This document shows, piece by piece, positions 1-8,182 of a DNA stretch of 64,000 nucleotides. Below the pieces are notes generated by a model. It was given only the letters and a program-made list of their open reading frames with translations. It ran no database searches and was not told the DNA's origin. Position 1 is the stretch's first letter; every line of letters starts with the position of its first letter. A program made the translations under genes and the position numbers. This DNA is from Sphaerisporangium fuscum (GTDB lineage Bacteria > Actinomycetota > Actinomycetes > Streptosporangiales > Streptosporangiaceae), in contig NZ_JAHDTF010000035.1 in NCBI RefSeq assembly GCF_018531465.1, forward strand, positions 62,001 to 126,000. Direction: 5' to 3'.

Positions 1-254
1 GCCGACTCCATCTCGACGATGGTCTGCCGCACCTCCCCGCCGCCGAAGTGGCGCCCGGCGCCGCGGGCGAGGCTCTGGAAGCCGGAGGAGACGGCCGCCA
101 GGTGCTCGGCGTCCTCTCTGCTGATCGCCTTGGAGGCTCCGACGACGAGGCCGTCGGTGGAGAGGATGACTGCCTGGCGCACGGCGGCGACCCTGCTGAT
201 GAGATCGTCGAGGAGCCAGTTCAGTTCGCCGTTCGACGAAGCCTTGCCGGTCAT
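1..254 (-). CDS. Roadblock/LC7 domain protein, partial (conservon CvnB-like)
   Basis: Only the first 84 codons are visible; the gene runs off the left edge. The protein starts MTGKASSNGELNWLLDDLI and continues with VRQAVILSTDGLVVGAS, which is the pattern of actinobacterial roadblock/LC7 proteins. In the family these act with a Ras-like GTPase as a GTPase-activating or scaffold partner. The ATG overlaps the TGA of the preceding sensor kinase as ATGA, so the two are translationally coupled. In Streptomyces conservons the order is kinase, roadblock protein, DUF742 protein, GTPase; the last two would lie beyond the window. The conservon assignment is inferred from this order. Confidence 0.85.
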   Translation of the reverse strand, partial: MTGKASSNGELNWLLDDLISRVAAVRQAVILSTDGLVVGASKAISREDAEHLAAVSSGFQSLARGAGRHFGGGEVRQTIVEMES

Positions 255-2869
255 TCGTCACCCTTCTCGCCAGTCGTCTGGTGTACGTAACCTCCACTAT
301 GGTCGCGCAGGTCGCGCTTTTGGTCACGTTCACCGGATTGCGTGGTGGCTCGTTCGCCGGTCGCGGAATGCCTTCCGGGCAAGGGGTTTTCGACATCCCC
401 CCTGCTCGCGGGCCCCTTCAGCTGATCTTCGCCCTTCTCGGCCGCGTCCGGACCCTCGAGCCCGGCTTCGAGACGGCCCCGCCGTCCGCCTTGCTGGAAG
501 GCGGAGAACATCGCCCGCGCCTCGTCCGGGGAGCGCTCCGCCGGTCCGGACGCCACGGGAGCGCCGGAGGGCGGGGTCGGCGCGGCGTACGGCCCGGTGC
601 TCTCGCGCAGCTGCGGGGCCATGTTGGCCTGCCGGACGCGCCGCGGCAGGCCGCGGTGGGTGCCGCTGGACACCGAGCCGCGCTGCGGCGGGGTGGGGGA
701 GGGCCGGTCTTCGGTCTCGTCCGGCGCCGGCGCGGCCTGAGGCTCGGGGGCGGTGTCCGGGGAGGGGACGTGGAACGGCCCGGTGTCGGCCAGGTTCGGC
801 ACGATGGTGAGCGCCGGCCCGTCGGAGGACCGCTGGGCGGGAGGCGCGAAGAATGGCGGCTCGGCCTCCGGTTCGGCGGTGGTGCCGAGGGATTGCTGGG
901 GCCGCGGACCCGCCAGGGGGTCCCGGGCGTGCTGCGGGCCGCCGTCGGCGAGGGAACCGGGGACGGGCGGGGCGGAGCCGGGGTCGACCACCAGCTCCTT
1001 CGGCATGAGCACGATGGCCGTCGTCCCGCCGTACGGGGACGAGCGCAGCACCACGCTGACGTCGTGGCGGGCGGCGAGCTGGCCGACGACGAACAGGCCG
1101 AGCCTGTCGCTGTCGGCGAGGTCGAACTCCGGCGGGTCGGCCAGCCGCGCGTTGATCTCGTCGTACTCCTCGGGGGTCAGCCCGAGGCCGCGGTCCTCGA
1201 TCTCGACGGCGAAGCCGTTGGCCACCATGTCGCCGCGCACCTGCACCGTCGTCTGCGGCGGGGAGAAGATGGTCGCGTTCTCGATCAGCTCGGCGATCAG
1301 GTGGATGAGGTCGGCCACCACCGTGCCGCTCAGGTGGGCGTTCGGAAGCGGCAGCACCCGGACTCTGGTGTAGTCCTCCACCTCGGCGACGGCGGCGCGG
1401 ACGACGTCGAGGACGGGCACCGGCTTGCGCCAGGCGCGGCCGGGGGCGGCGCCGGAGAGGATGATCAGGCTCTCCGCGTGGCGGCGCATGCGCGTGGTGA
1501 GGTGGTCGAGGTGGAAGAGGTCGTCGAGGGCCTCGGGCTCGGTCGCGCGGCGCTGCATCGCGTCGAGCAGGGTGAGCTGGCGGTGCAGCAGCCCCTGCTT
1601 GCGGCGGGCGAGGTTGAGGAACACCTGGCTGACGCCCTTGCGCAGGTTGGCCTGCCCGACGGCCGCCTCGACGGCGGTGCGCTGCACGGAGCCGAAGGCG
1701 TGCGCGACGTCCGCCGTCTCGCTGGAGTTGCCCTCGGGGATCTGCGGGGCCTCGGTGTCGACGTCGACCTCGTCGCCCCTGCGCAGCCGCTCGACGACGC
1801 GCGGCAGCCGTACGTCGGCCAGCTCGCGGGCGGAGTTGCGCAGGTCGGCGAGTTCGCGGACGAGGCGGCGGCCGAAGCGCACCGAGATGATGATCGAGGC
1901 GGCCACCGCGACGAGGCCGAGGCCTCCGGCGAGCGCGATGCGCAGCAGGATGCCCATCGCCACGCCCTTGGTGCGCTCGGCGAGCTTGTCGGACGCCTTG
2001 CTGTTGACCTGGTCGAGGGCCGCGGAGAGGCTGTCGGTGACCGGCCGCCACCTGTCGACGGAGTCGGGCAGCGGTCCGGCGAGCCGCGCCTCCCTGATGA
2101 GGGCCTGCTCCATCTCGGTGAAGCGCTTGTAGTTCGCGGAGGCGAACACCTCTTCGTACGGCCGGCGCAGCTCGTCGTCGAGCGTCGACATGCTCTTGGC
2201 GTACAGGAAGCGCCGGTCGGCGATCCATTCGGCAAGGGCGGCGTACTCGTCGTCGGAGAGGCTGCCGGAGCTGATGGCGCCGTTGACCAGGGCGTTCTCG
2301 CGGGCGATGGTCTCGCGTGCGTGGCCCATGCCCTGCATCGCGCCGGCCTGCCCGTAGATGGACAGGTCGGGGACCGAGGTGATGCGGTCGTACAGGCGGA
2401 ACAGCGAGTCCATGATCCGGTTGTAGGCCTGGATGGTCGCCAGGCGGCCCGCCTGCCTGGTGTCGACGCTCGCCCGGATGCTCTGCAGGTGCTCCAGGTC
2501 GTTGAGCAGCGCGGTCAGCGCCGTCTTCATCGCCGGGGTGAGCGCTCCCTGGAGGCCGTCGGAGGTGGCGGCGGCTTCGAACTTGGCGAGGGACACGTCG
2601 GTGGTGTGCCGCTGGGTGGCGAGGCGGCTCTGGTCGGCGGACCGGACACTCAGGACGGCGGCGGACAGAGAGCGCTCGGCCTGGACCTGAAGCCCGAGAT
2701 CAGTTGAAGTTACGCCGACGCTCTGATAGATCGTGTTCGACCTCAACAGCGATACGCCGTCGCCGACCGTCAGATTGAGGACGAATCCCCACAGGGCGCT
2801 GAGCGAGAGCAGGGGCAGGAGCAACAACGAGAAGATCTTGAAACGGATCGACCGCTTTCGAGAACTCAT
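251..2869 (-). CDS. Nitrate/nitrite-sensing (NIT) domain sensor histidine kinase, conservon CvnA-like
   Basis: An 872-residue membrane kinase. A membrane segment lies near residues 12-35, followed by an extracytoplasmic helical region of about 270 residues of the NIT type, a second membrane segment near 305-330, a HAMP-like linker, and a kinase core with HLDHLTTRMRRHAESL as the likely phospho-acceptor region. The ATPase N-box is ELIENATIFSPP and the G-box contains EDRGLGL. The last 220 residues are proline-rich and low-complexity, as in CvnA proteins. I chose the ATG at 2869 because AGGAG sits five bases upstream; an in-frame start at 2905 lacks this. The signal sensed is unknown. Confidence 0.88.
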   Translation of the reverse strand: MSSRKRSIRFKIFSLLLLPLLSLSALWGFVLNLTVGDGVSLLRSNTIYQSVGVTSTDLGLQVQAERSLSAAVLSVRSADQSRLATQRHTTDVSLAKFEAAATSDGLQGALTPAMKTALTALLNDLEHLQSIRASVDTRQAGRLATIQAYNRIMDSLFRLYDRITSVPDLSIYGQAGAMQGMGHARETIARENALVNGAISSGSLSDDEYAALAEWIADRRFLYAKSMSTLDDELRRPYEEVFASANYKRFTEMEQALIREARLAGPLPDSVDRWRPVTDSLSAALDQVNSKASDKLAERTKGVAMGILLRIALAGGLGLVAVAASIIISVRFGRRLVRELADLRNSARELADVRLPRVVERLRRGDEVDVDTEAPQIPEGNSSETADVAHAFGSVQRTAVEAAVGQANLRKGVSQVFLNLARRKQGLLHRQLTLLDAMQRRATEPEALDDLFHLDHLTTRMRRHAESLIILSGAAPGRAWRKPVPVLDVVRAAVAEVEDYTRVRVLPLPNAHLSGTVVADLIHLIAELIENATIFSPPQTTVQVRGDMVANGFAVEIEDRGLGLTPEEYDEINARLADPPEFDLADSDRLGLFVVGQLAARHDVSVVLRSSPYGGTTAIVLMPKELVVDPGSAPPVPGSLADGGPQHARDPLAGPRPQQSLGTTAEPEAEPPFFAPPAQRSSDGPALTIVPNLADTGPFHVPSPDTAPEPQAAPAPDETEDRPSPTPPQRGSVSSGTHRGLPRRVRQANMAPQLRESTGPYAAPTPPSGAPVASGPAERSPDEARAMFSAFQQGGRRGRLEAGLEGPDAAEKGEDQLKGPASRGDVENPLPGRHSATGERATTQSGERDQKRDLRDHSGGYVHQTTGEKGDE

Positions 2870-2979
2870 GGTCACTCCTGCATCGCTCGGAGGCTCTTGC
2901 CGCATTTGGGGGGAAATGCACCTCCGGAAGATCGCTCAGAAGGCTAGCACCGATAGAGTTCCGGCGTACGGGAGGTCAG

Positions 2980-3804
2980 ATGATTACTGTGATTACGGGG
3001 GCGAGTTCGGGCATCGGTGCGGCCGCCGCGGAAGCGCTTGCACGAGCCGGACACGACGTCGTCCTCGTCGGCCGCTCGCGCGCCAAACTGAACGCCGTCG
3101 CCGACCGTATCGCCCGCGCGTCGGGCCGTCGTCCCGACACCGCCACAGCCGACTTCGCCTCTTTCGAGGAAGTCACCAGGCTAGCCGCCGACCTCCTCGA
3201 CCGCTACCCGCGAATCGACGTCCTCGCCAACAACGCGGGCGTGATGTCGACCAGGAAACGCCTCACCCGCGACGGCCACGAGCTGATGGCACAGGTCAAC
3301 CACCTGTCGCCGTTCCTGCTCACCAACCTGTTGCTCGACCGCGTCAGACGCTCCGGCGGCCGGGTGATCACGACGTCCTCACGCGCCGCGCGCAGCGGGC
3401 GCCTCGACCCCTCCGATCTGGACCGTTCCCGCAGACGCTGGAGCGCCTGGCTGCAGTACGGCGACACCAAGCAGGCCAACGCCCTGTTCACGACGGCCCT
3501 CGCCCGGCGCGGGGTCGCCGCCACCTGCTTCCACCCCGGCGTGATCCGCACGGACTTCGCGCCCGACAGCTTCTTCATGAAGCTGCTCATGGTGCTGCCC
3601 GGTACCGCCCGCACGCCCGAGGAGGGCGCCCGTACGCTGGTCCATCTGGCGACCACGGGCGACGGCGCCAAGCACCCCGGACGCTTCTTCGTCGACAGCG
3701 CGCCCGCCTCCGCGCCCAAGAGCATGTCCGACCCGGCCCTCGCCGCCGCCCTCTGGGACGTCAGCCTGTCGCTCACCGGCCTGTCCGCCGGCGAGAAGAT
3801 CTGA
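2980..3804 (+). CDS. Short-chain dehydrogenase/reductase (SDR) family oxidoreductase
   Basis: A 274-residue classical SDR. The nucleotide-binding motif TGASSGIG is at residues 6-13, NNAG at about 85-88, the catalytic Ser in TTSSRA, and the YxxxK pair in YGDTK. GRSRAKL after the first beta-alpha unit carries Arg where NADP-preferring enzymes have basic residues, so NADPH is likely (inference). GGAGG lies four bases before the ATG. It is divergent from the NIT kinase and convergent with the flavoprotein gene. The substrate cannot be told from sequence. Confidence 0.9.
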   Translation: MITVITGASSGIGAAAAEALARAGHDVVLVGRSRAKLNAVADRIARASGRRPDTATADFASFEEVTRLAADLLDRYPRIDVLANNAGVMSTRKRLTRDGHELMAQVNHLSPFLLTNLLLDRVRRSGGRVITTSSRAARSGRLDPSDLDRSRRRWSAWLQYGDTKQANALFTTALARRGVAATCFHPGVIRTDFAPDSFFMKLLMVLPGTARTPEEGARTLVHLATTGDGAKHPGRFFVDSAPASAPKSMSDPALAAALWDVSLSLTGLSAGEKI

Positions 3805-3905
3805 GCCGGAGCCCGCCGCCGCAGGTTGTTCGCTCACCGGTCACCGGCCGTTCCCCGAACACGTGGTACTCCTGATCCGCCGCCCGAGCCCGTCACGCTA
3901 GACCT

Positions 3906-5789
3906 CTACGCGTCCTCCAGGTCGCGGACGGCACGGTAGGCCGAGCTGACGGCGGCGTCGGCGTCCGCGCCCGGGACCGAGTCGGAGTTCGCGATCGCGA
4001 TCCGCCCGAAGCGCCGCCGCGCGGTGTCCGCCGGGAGCGGGCCGTCGGGATAGAACGCGTCCCACGGCCGCACGTACTCCGGCGCGTAGCCGTGGCCCCA
4101 GCGGTGGACGGTGAGCGCCTCGATGTCACGGGCCGGGTCGAAGCCGTAGGGGCCGAGCAGCCGCGCCAACTGCTCGCGCACGCGGTACTCCATCGCCTCG
4201 TACGGCGTGGCGAGCAGGGTGCGGCGCCCGGCCGCCGCCGCGTCCCTGGGCGCCATCCCGCGCCGGGCCGGGGGGTGGACGAGATGGACGGCGATCGGCT
4301 CGTCCGGCGACCTCGGGCAGCGGTAGGAGGCGGTGCCGACCGGCGGCGCCAGCTCGGCGGTCACCCAGTACGCCCCCGTGAAGCGCGCCCGCCGGACCCC
4401 CGCCTCCCGGAAGGCGCGCCAGTCGCGCAACTGGGCCGTGGCGTGCACCAGCGGCATCTTCACCGCCTGCCGCATCGCCTCCTTCTGCTCGGCGGGCAGG
4501 TCGTCGACCAGGTAGGGGATCATCGCGTTCCAGCAGGCCAGGACCACTCCGCCCGCCCGTACAGTGCGCACGCGGTGGCCGTCGAAGTACCCCACCGTGG
4601 CCCCCCGCACGTCGTTGCGGGCGAGCACCACCGGGCTGGACAGCCGCACCCGCACCCGGTTGCCGGGACGGTCGAGGGCGCCGAGGTCGAAGGAGGCCGT
4701 GGTGATCCCGTCCGCCGAGGCGGCGGTGGCGAAGCCGGGCACCATGCGCGCGATCATCATGCGGACCAGGGCGTCGGCGCCCTCGGGCCAGTAACGGACG
4801 TCGGCGTCCCTGGCCCCCCACCGCCGCGCCACCCCCGGAGAGTTGTACGGCGAGGGCTCGGAGGCGTCCAGGCCCAGCCCGGCGAAACCGGGGTAGGTGA
4901 ACGGGCCGGCGGACGCCCACGCGTCGATGGCGCCGAGCACGTCGGACCCGTAGCCCCAGGTGGCGCTCGGCATGGTCTGGCAGAACCTCACCACGTCGGG
5001 GTGGACGCGGCACACCTCTCTCAGGAACCCCGCGTAGGTGAGCCCGGCCAGCAGCTCCTTCTTGCGGCCGTCCGGCAGGCCCGGCAACCAGTCCGGCGGG
5101 TCGTCGAACAGCCTCACCAGGTCCCGGCGGGCCTCGGCGGCGATCGGCAGCCCCGCGACCCACCGCTCCGTCGTCCCGCGCGGGTCGAGCACCACGAGCC
5201 GGTCGGCGCCGAAGGTCTCCCGGTCGCAGAAGACGGCATCGTGCATCCCCAGCCGAGGGTAGAGAGAGGTGTCCAGCCGCCGGCCCGCCTGGGTGAGGTC
5301 GACGCCGAGGTCGGCGAGCAGCGCGGTCCCTTCGGGCGACCAGGTGGACGGCGCGTACAGCGAGCCGGAGCCGCCGTGCCCGATCAGCGGGTCACCGCGT
5401 CCGGCCGGGTGGAACACGCTGCGGCGGGCGTGGCCGCCCACGTCGTCGTGGTTGTCCAGGACGAGCACCCGCGCCCGAGGGTGGCGCCGCGTCCAGGCGT
5501 AGGCGGCGGCGACGCCGCTGACGCCCGCGCCGGCCACCACCAGGTCGTAGCTCTCGCCGGTGGGTTCCGGCGTGCCCGCGCGCTGCCAGAACCTCCCGTC
5601 GCGCACCGCGTGCGGGACGCCGATCGCGTCCGGTGTGTTCCCCCGGAGCCCGTGCGGCCGGGGCGCGGGCCGGGGAACCGGTAAGACGGGGCCGGTCCCG
5701 GCCCGCCGCCGAGGCGCCCTGAGTGCGGCGCATCCGGCCGCCGTCGCCACGCCGTCGAAGAAGTCGCGGCGGGAGATCTTCCGGTCCAT
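3906..5789 (-). CDS. Tat-exported FAD/NAD(P)-binding oxidoreductase, spermidine dehydrogenase-like
   Basis: A 627-residue protein starting MDRKISRRDFFDGVATAAG, a twin-arginine signal; this start closely resembles the MxRxITRRDFLNGVA signal I recall for proteobacterial spermidine dehydrogenase-like flavoproteins. After the signal, VVAGAGVSGVAAAYAW is the FAD Rossmann GxGxxG and VLVLDNHDDVGGHARR the second strand. Length fits that family (about 620). An in-frame ATG at 5879 would add 30 residues, but those codons lack the strong third-position GC bias, so I prefer 5789. No strong Shine-Dalgarno decides it. Substrate (a polyamine or other amine) is inference. Confidence 0.78.
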   Translation of the reverse strand: MDRKISRRDFFDGVATAAGCAALRAPRRRAGTGPVLPVPRPAPRPHGLRGNTPDAIGVPHAVRDGRFWQRAGTPEPTGESYDLVVAGAGVSGVAAAYAWTRRHPRARVLVLDNHDDVGGHARRSVFHPAGRGDPLIGHGGSGSLYAPSTWSPEGTALLADLGVDLTQAGRRLDTSLYPRLGMHDAVFCDRETFGADRLVVLDPRGTTERWVAGLPIAAEARRDLVRLFDDPPDWLPGLPDGRKKELLAGLTYAGFLREVCRVHPDVVRFCQTMPSATWGYGSDVLGAIDAWASAGPFTYPGFAGLGLDASEPSPYNSPGVARRWGARDADVRYWPEGADALVRMMIARMVPGFATAASADGITTASFDLGALDRPGNRVRVRLSSPVVLARNDVRGATVGYFDGHRVRTVRAGGVVLACWNAMIPYLVDDLPAEQKEAMRQAVKMPLVHATAQLRDWRAFREAGVRRARFTGAYWVTAELAPPVGTASYRCPRSPDEPIAVHLVHPPARRGMAPRDAAAAGRRTLLATPYEAMEYRVREQLARLLGPYGFDPARDIEALTVHRWGHGYAPEYVRPWDAFYPDGPLPADTARRRFGRIAIANSDSVPGADADAAVSSAYRAVRDLEDA

Positions 5790-6195
5790 TCCGAGCCCGA
5801 CTGATGGACGGCCATGAGGGGATGGTTCGGCGTTCGATCGGGCCCGGAAATCTCCGCCAACTGGGAAATCAGCCGTCATTCCGCGATCATCACCCCAGGC
5901 GACGAAGAAAAGGAGCATGCCGGTGAGCGCGCGCCGAGTCTTTTCGCTTTCATTGCACGCGGCGTAAGGGTGGGAGATCCTGCTTTAGGGCTGATTCGCG
6001 GCCCTTGACGGGAACGCGGCGATCAGGCCGCACGTTGGGCGAGATGAAGGCGAGACGCGCGAACGGTCGACGTCGCGGCGAAGTGCTCGGGGCGCTTCAC
6101 CGGCGACGATGGGACGGGGCGACGGGGGCGCCGTTCGCGTTCGCGGTCGATGTCGGACGACGGGGTGTGCACAGGTGGTCGGCAGGCAGGGCAGG
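5790..6195. other. Gene-poor stretch upstream of the NfeD/flotillin pair
   Basis: About 400 bases between the start of the flavoprotein gene and the NfeD-like gene. It should hold divergent promoters for both. I see lower GC near 5830-5970, but no convincing coding frame, RNA gene or strong hairpin. Confidence 0.5.
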
Positions 6196-6375
6196 GTGAC
6201 CGGCCGGATAGGGCCGGGCCTTGTGGGCGAGGTGATGGTGCCGATACGCGGGGGCGTCGAGGCCTTCTACGCCTATCCGGCCCTGCCCGACGAGGAGATA
6301 TCCGTGGGCACTGTGATCATCGTCGTCGACTACTCACCGCCACGCACGGTCTACGTGGCACGCGCGATCGTCTGA
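6196..6375 (+). CDS. Short NfeD-like C-terminal (OB-fold) protein paired with flotillin
   Basis: About 59 residues with TGRIGPGLVGEVMVPIRGG, EAFYAYPAL, GTVIIVVDY and ending PRTVYVARAIV. This glycine-spaced five-strand pattern is that of the soluble NfeD C-terminal beta barrel found beside flotillins. Family members are thought to help flotillin organise membrane microdomains. There is no membrane segment, so this is the short form. The start is uncertain: GTG at 6196 or an earlier in-frame GTG at 6175. It ends 30 bases before the flotillin gene, so they are almost certainly co-transcribed. Confidence 0.72.
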   Translation: MTGRIGPGLVGEVMVPIRGGVEAFYAYPALPDEEISVGTVIIVVDYSPPRTVYVARAIV

Positions 6376-6405
6376 TTCTCCCTTCTTCCTCACTTCGGAG
6401 GTCTC

Positions 6406-7938
6406 ATGGCCACCATGGAGCCGGCCCTCTGGGCGGGCGGCGTCGTCGTCCTGCTCGGCATACTGATCTTCCTCTTCCGCGCGGTGTGGCGGGTCGCCGA
6501 GCCCAACGAGGCGCTGATCATCTCCGGTCTCGGCGCGCGCAGCAGGAACGAGCTCGCCGACAGTCTCGGCTTCAAGATCGTCACGGGTAAGGGCACGGCG
6601 GTGCTGCCCGGCTTCCAGACGGCGCGGCGGCTCAGGCTGGACAGCCGGGCCACCAATCTCGAAGTCAAGTGCGTGACCCAGCAGGGCATCCCCGTGCAGG
6701 TGCGCGGCGTCGTCATCTACAAGGTCGGCGACGACTTCGCCTCGATCGCCAACGCCGCCCGCCGTTTCCTCGACCAGCAGGACAGCATGAGCGGCGCCAT
6801 CCACGAGCTGTTCACCGGCCACCTGCGCTCGATCATCGGCAACCTGACCGTCGAGGACCTCATCCTCAACCGTGAGCGGCTGACCGGCGAGACCCGCGGC
6901 AGCGCCGCCGACGAGATGAGCAAGCTCGGCCTGGTCGTCGATTCCCTCCAGATCCAGGAGATCGAGGACGAGACCGGGTACATCTCCAACCTCGGCAAGC
7001 CGCACGCCGCCAAGGTCGCCGCCGCCGCCCGCATCGCCGCCGCGCAGCGCGACCAGGAGGCCACCGAGGCCGAGCAGATCGCGGCCGCCAAGAAGGCGTC
7101 GGCCGTCCGCGAGTCCCAGATCCAGCAGTCCGGCTACCAGGCCGAAGTCGACCAGGCGGCCGCCAAGGCACGGCAGGCGGGCCCGCTGTCGGAGGCGACG
7201 GCGCGGCAGGAGGTCGTCGTCCAGGAGACCCGGGCCGCCGAACTGGAGGCCAAGCTCGCCGAGCAGCGTCTCCAGTCGCAGGTCCGCAAGCCGGCCGACG
7301 CCAAGGCGTACGAGACGGTGACCCTCTCGCAGGCCGAACGCGACGCGCGCATCGCCCAAGCGGAGGCGGAGGCCAAGGAGACCGAGCTGCGCGCCGCCGC
7401 CCAGGCGTCCCAGGTCAAGCAGGCCGCCGCGGCCGACGCCGAGTCGGTGCGACTGCGCGCCGAGGCGGCGGGCGCCGCGGCCAAGGCCACCGGTGAGGGC
7501 GACGCCGCGGCGGCGCAGGCGCGCGGTCTGGCGGAGGCCGAGGCGGCCAAGGCCCGCGGTCTCGCCGAAGCGGAGGCCGCCAAGGCCAAGGGCCTGGCGG
7601 AGGCCGAGGCGATCAGGGCCCGCTCGCAGGCGCTGGCCGAGAACCAGGAGGCCGTCATCGCCCAGCAGCTCGCCGAGAACTGGCCGGCGATCGTCGAGGC
7701 CGCGTCGAAGGCATTCGGCAACGTCGACCACATGGTCGTCCTGAACGGCGCGCAGGGCATCGAGGAGATGCTGGCCAAGGCCCTCACACTGGGCGGCACG
7801 GGACTCGGCCTGGCCCGGTCCCTTCTCTCCGGCGCCACCCCGCCGAGCCTGAACGGCGAGCCGGCGGTGAACGGCGTCGAGCGGGTGACCGTCAACGGCG
7901 CCGAGCCGACGGCCGTCAAGCCCGCCGACGGCAGCTGA
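6406..7938 (+). CDS. Flotillin/SPFH domain protein
   Basis: A 510-residue membrane-anchored scaffold. A single membrane helix (WAGGVVVLLGILIFLF) spans about residues 7-23, followed by an SPFH domain to about 190 and a long Ala/Glu-rich coiled coil with repeated RGLAEAEAAKA units at about 365-410. The C-terminal part has AENWPAIVEAASKAFGNVDH and VVLNGAQGIEE, typical of flotillins. GGAGG lies four bases before the ATG. It follows the NfeD-like gene and is followed by a strong hairpin at 7949-7984. Role in membrane microdomains is known for the family, not shown here. Confidence 0.93.
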   Translation: MATMEPALWAGGVVVLLGILIFLFRAVWRVAEPNEALIISGLGARSRNELADSLGFKIVTGKGTAVLPGFQTARRLRLDSRATNLEVKCVTQQGIPVQVRGVVIYKVGDDFASIANAARRFLDQQDSMSGAIHELFTGHLRSIIGNLTVEDLILNRERLTGETRGSAADEMSKLGLVVDSLQIQEIEDETGYISNLGKPHAAKVAAAARIAAAQRDQEATEAEQIAAAKKASAVRESQIQQSGYQAEVDQAAAKARQAGPLSEATARQEVVVQETRAAELEAKLAEQRLQSQVRKPADAKAYETVTLSQAERDARIAQAEAEAKETELRAAAQASQVKQAAAADAESVRLRAEAAGAAAKATGEGDAAAAQARGLAEAEAAKARGLAEAEAAKAKGLAEAEAIRARSQALAENQEAVIAQQLAENWPAIVEAASKAFGNVDHMVVLNGAQGIEEMLAKALTLGGTGLGLARSLLSGATPPSLNGEPAVNGVERVTVNGAEPTAVKPADGS

Positions 7939-7948
7939 TTCGAGGCCG

Positions 7949-7984
7949 CCGCTCCGGGACCCGGGTCGCGGGGCCCCGGAGCGG
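7949..7984 (+). terminator. Hairpin terminator after flotillin
   Basis: A perfect 10-bp stem, CCGCTCCGGG (7949-7958) with CCCGGAGCGG (7975-7984), with further CCC/GGG pairing inside. It starts 10 bases after the flotillin stop. There is no U tract, which is common for actinobacterial terminators. Confidence 0.65.
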
Positions 7985-8040
7985 CCCTCGCCGGGACGTC
8001 CCCCGCCACGCCTGCTCCAGCACTCTTCCGTAACTCCGCT

Positions 8041-8166
8041 CGAGTGGTGGTTTCTCTCGGTTGGGAGGGTCGTTCGCTCCGGTTGAACTGGTGCTTCGAT
8101 CGGCGCCGGGTCGGCGGGAGGAGGTGCGGTGAAGTCGGCGCTGCTGTACGTCGGGTAAGCCGGCGA
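8041..8166. repeat. Dispersed structured repeat, copy A
   Basis: One of three related intergenic elements in this window (others near 10481 and 43040). The core has arm CGGCGCCGG (8101-8109) and arm TCGGCGCTG (8135-8143) separated by 25 bases, closing with one G-U pair, followed by GTACGTCGGG and a small hairpin CGTCGG/CCGGCG. It lies between the flotillin terminator and the 3' end of the MocR gene. Confidence 0.7.
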
Positions 8167-8182
8167 AGCGCCCGCCCCCGCG

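Noticed and set aside
281..2707. Long plus-strand open frame opposite the NIT kinase
   Set aside because: Low-complexity Gly/Val/Asp/Arg translation with no motif; it mirrors the GC-biased codons of the real minus-strand kinase.
7493..7744. Repeated GCCGAGG-type units in the flotillin gene as a DNA tandem repeat
   Set aside because: They encode the Ala/Glu-rich coiled coil and vary at third positions, so they are protein-level repeats.
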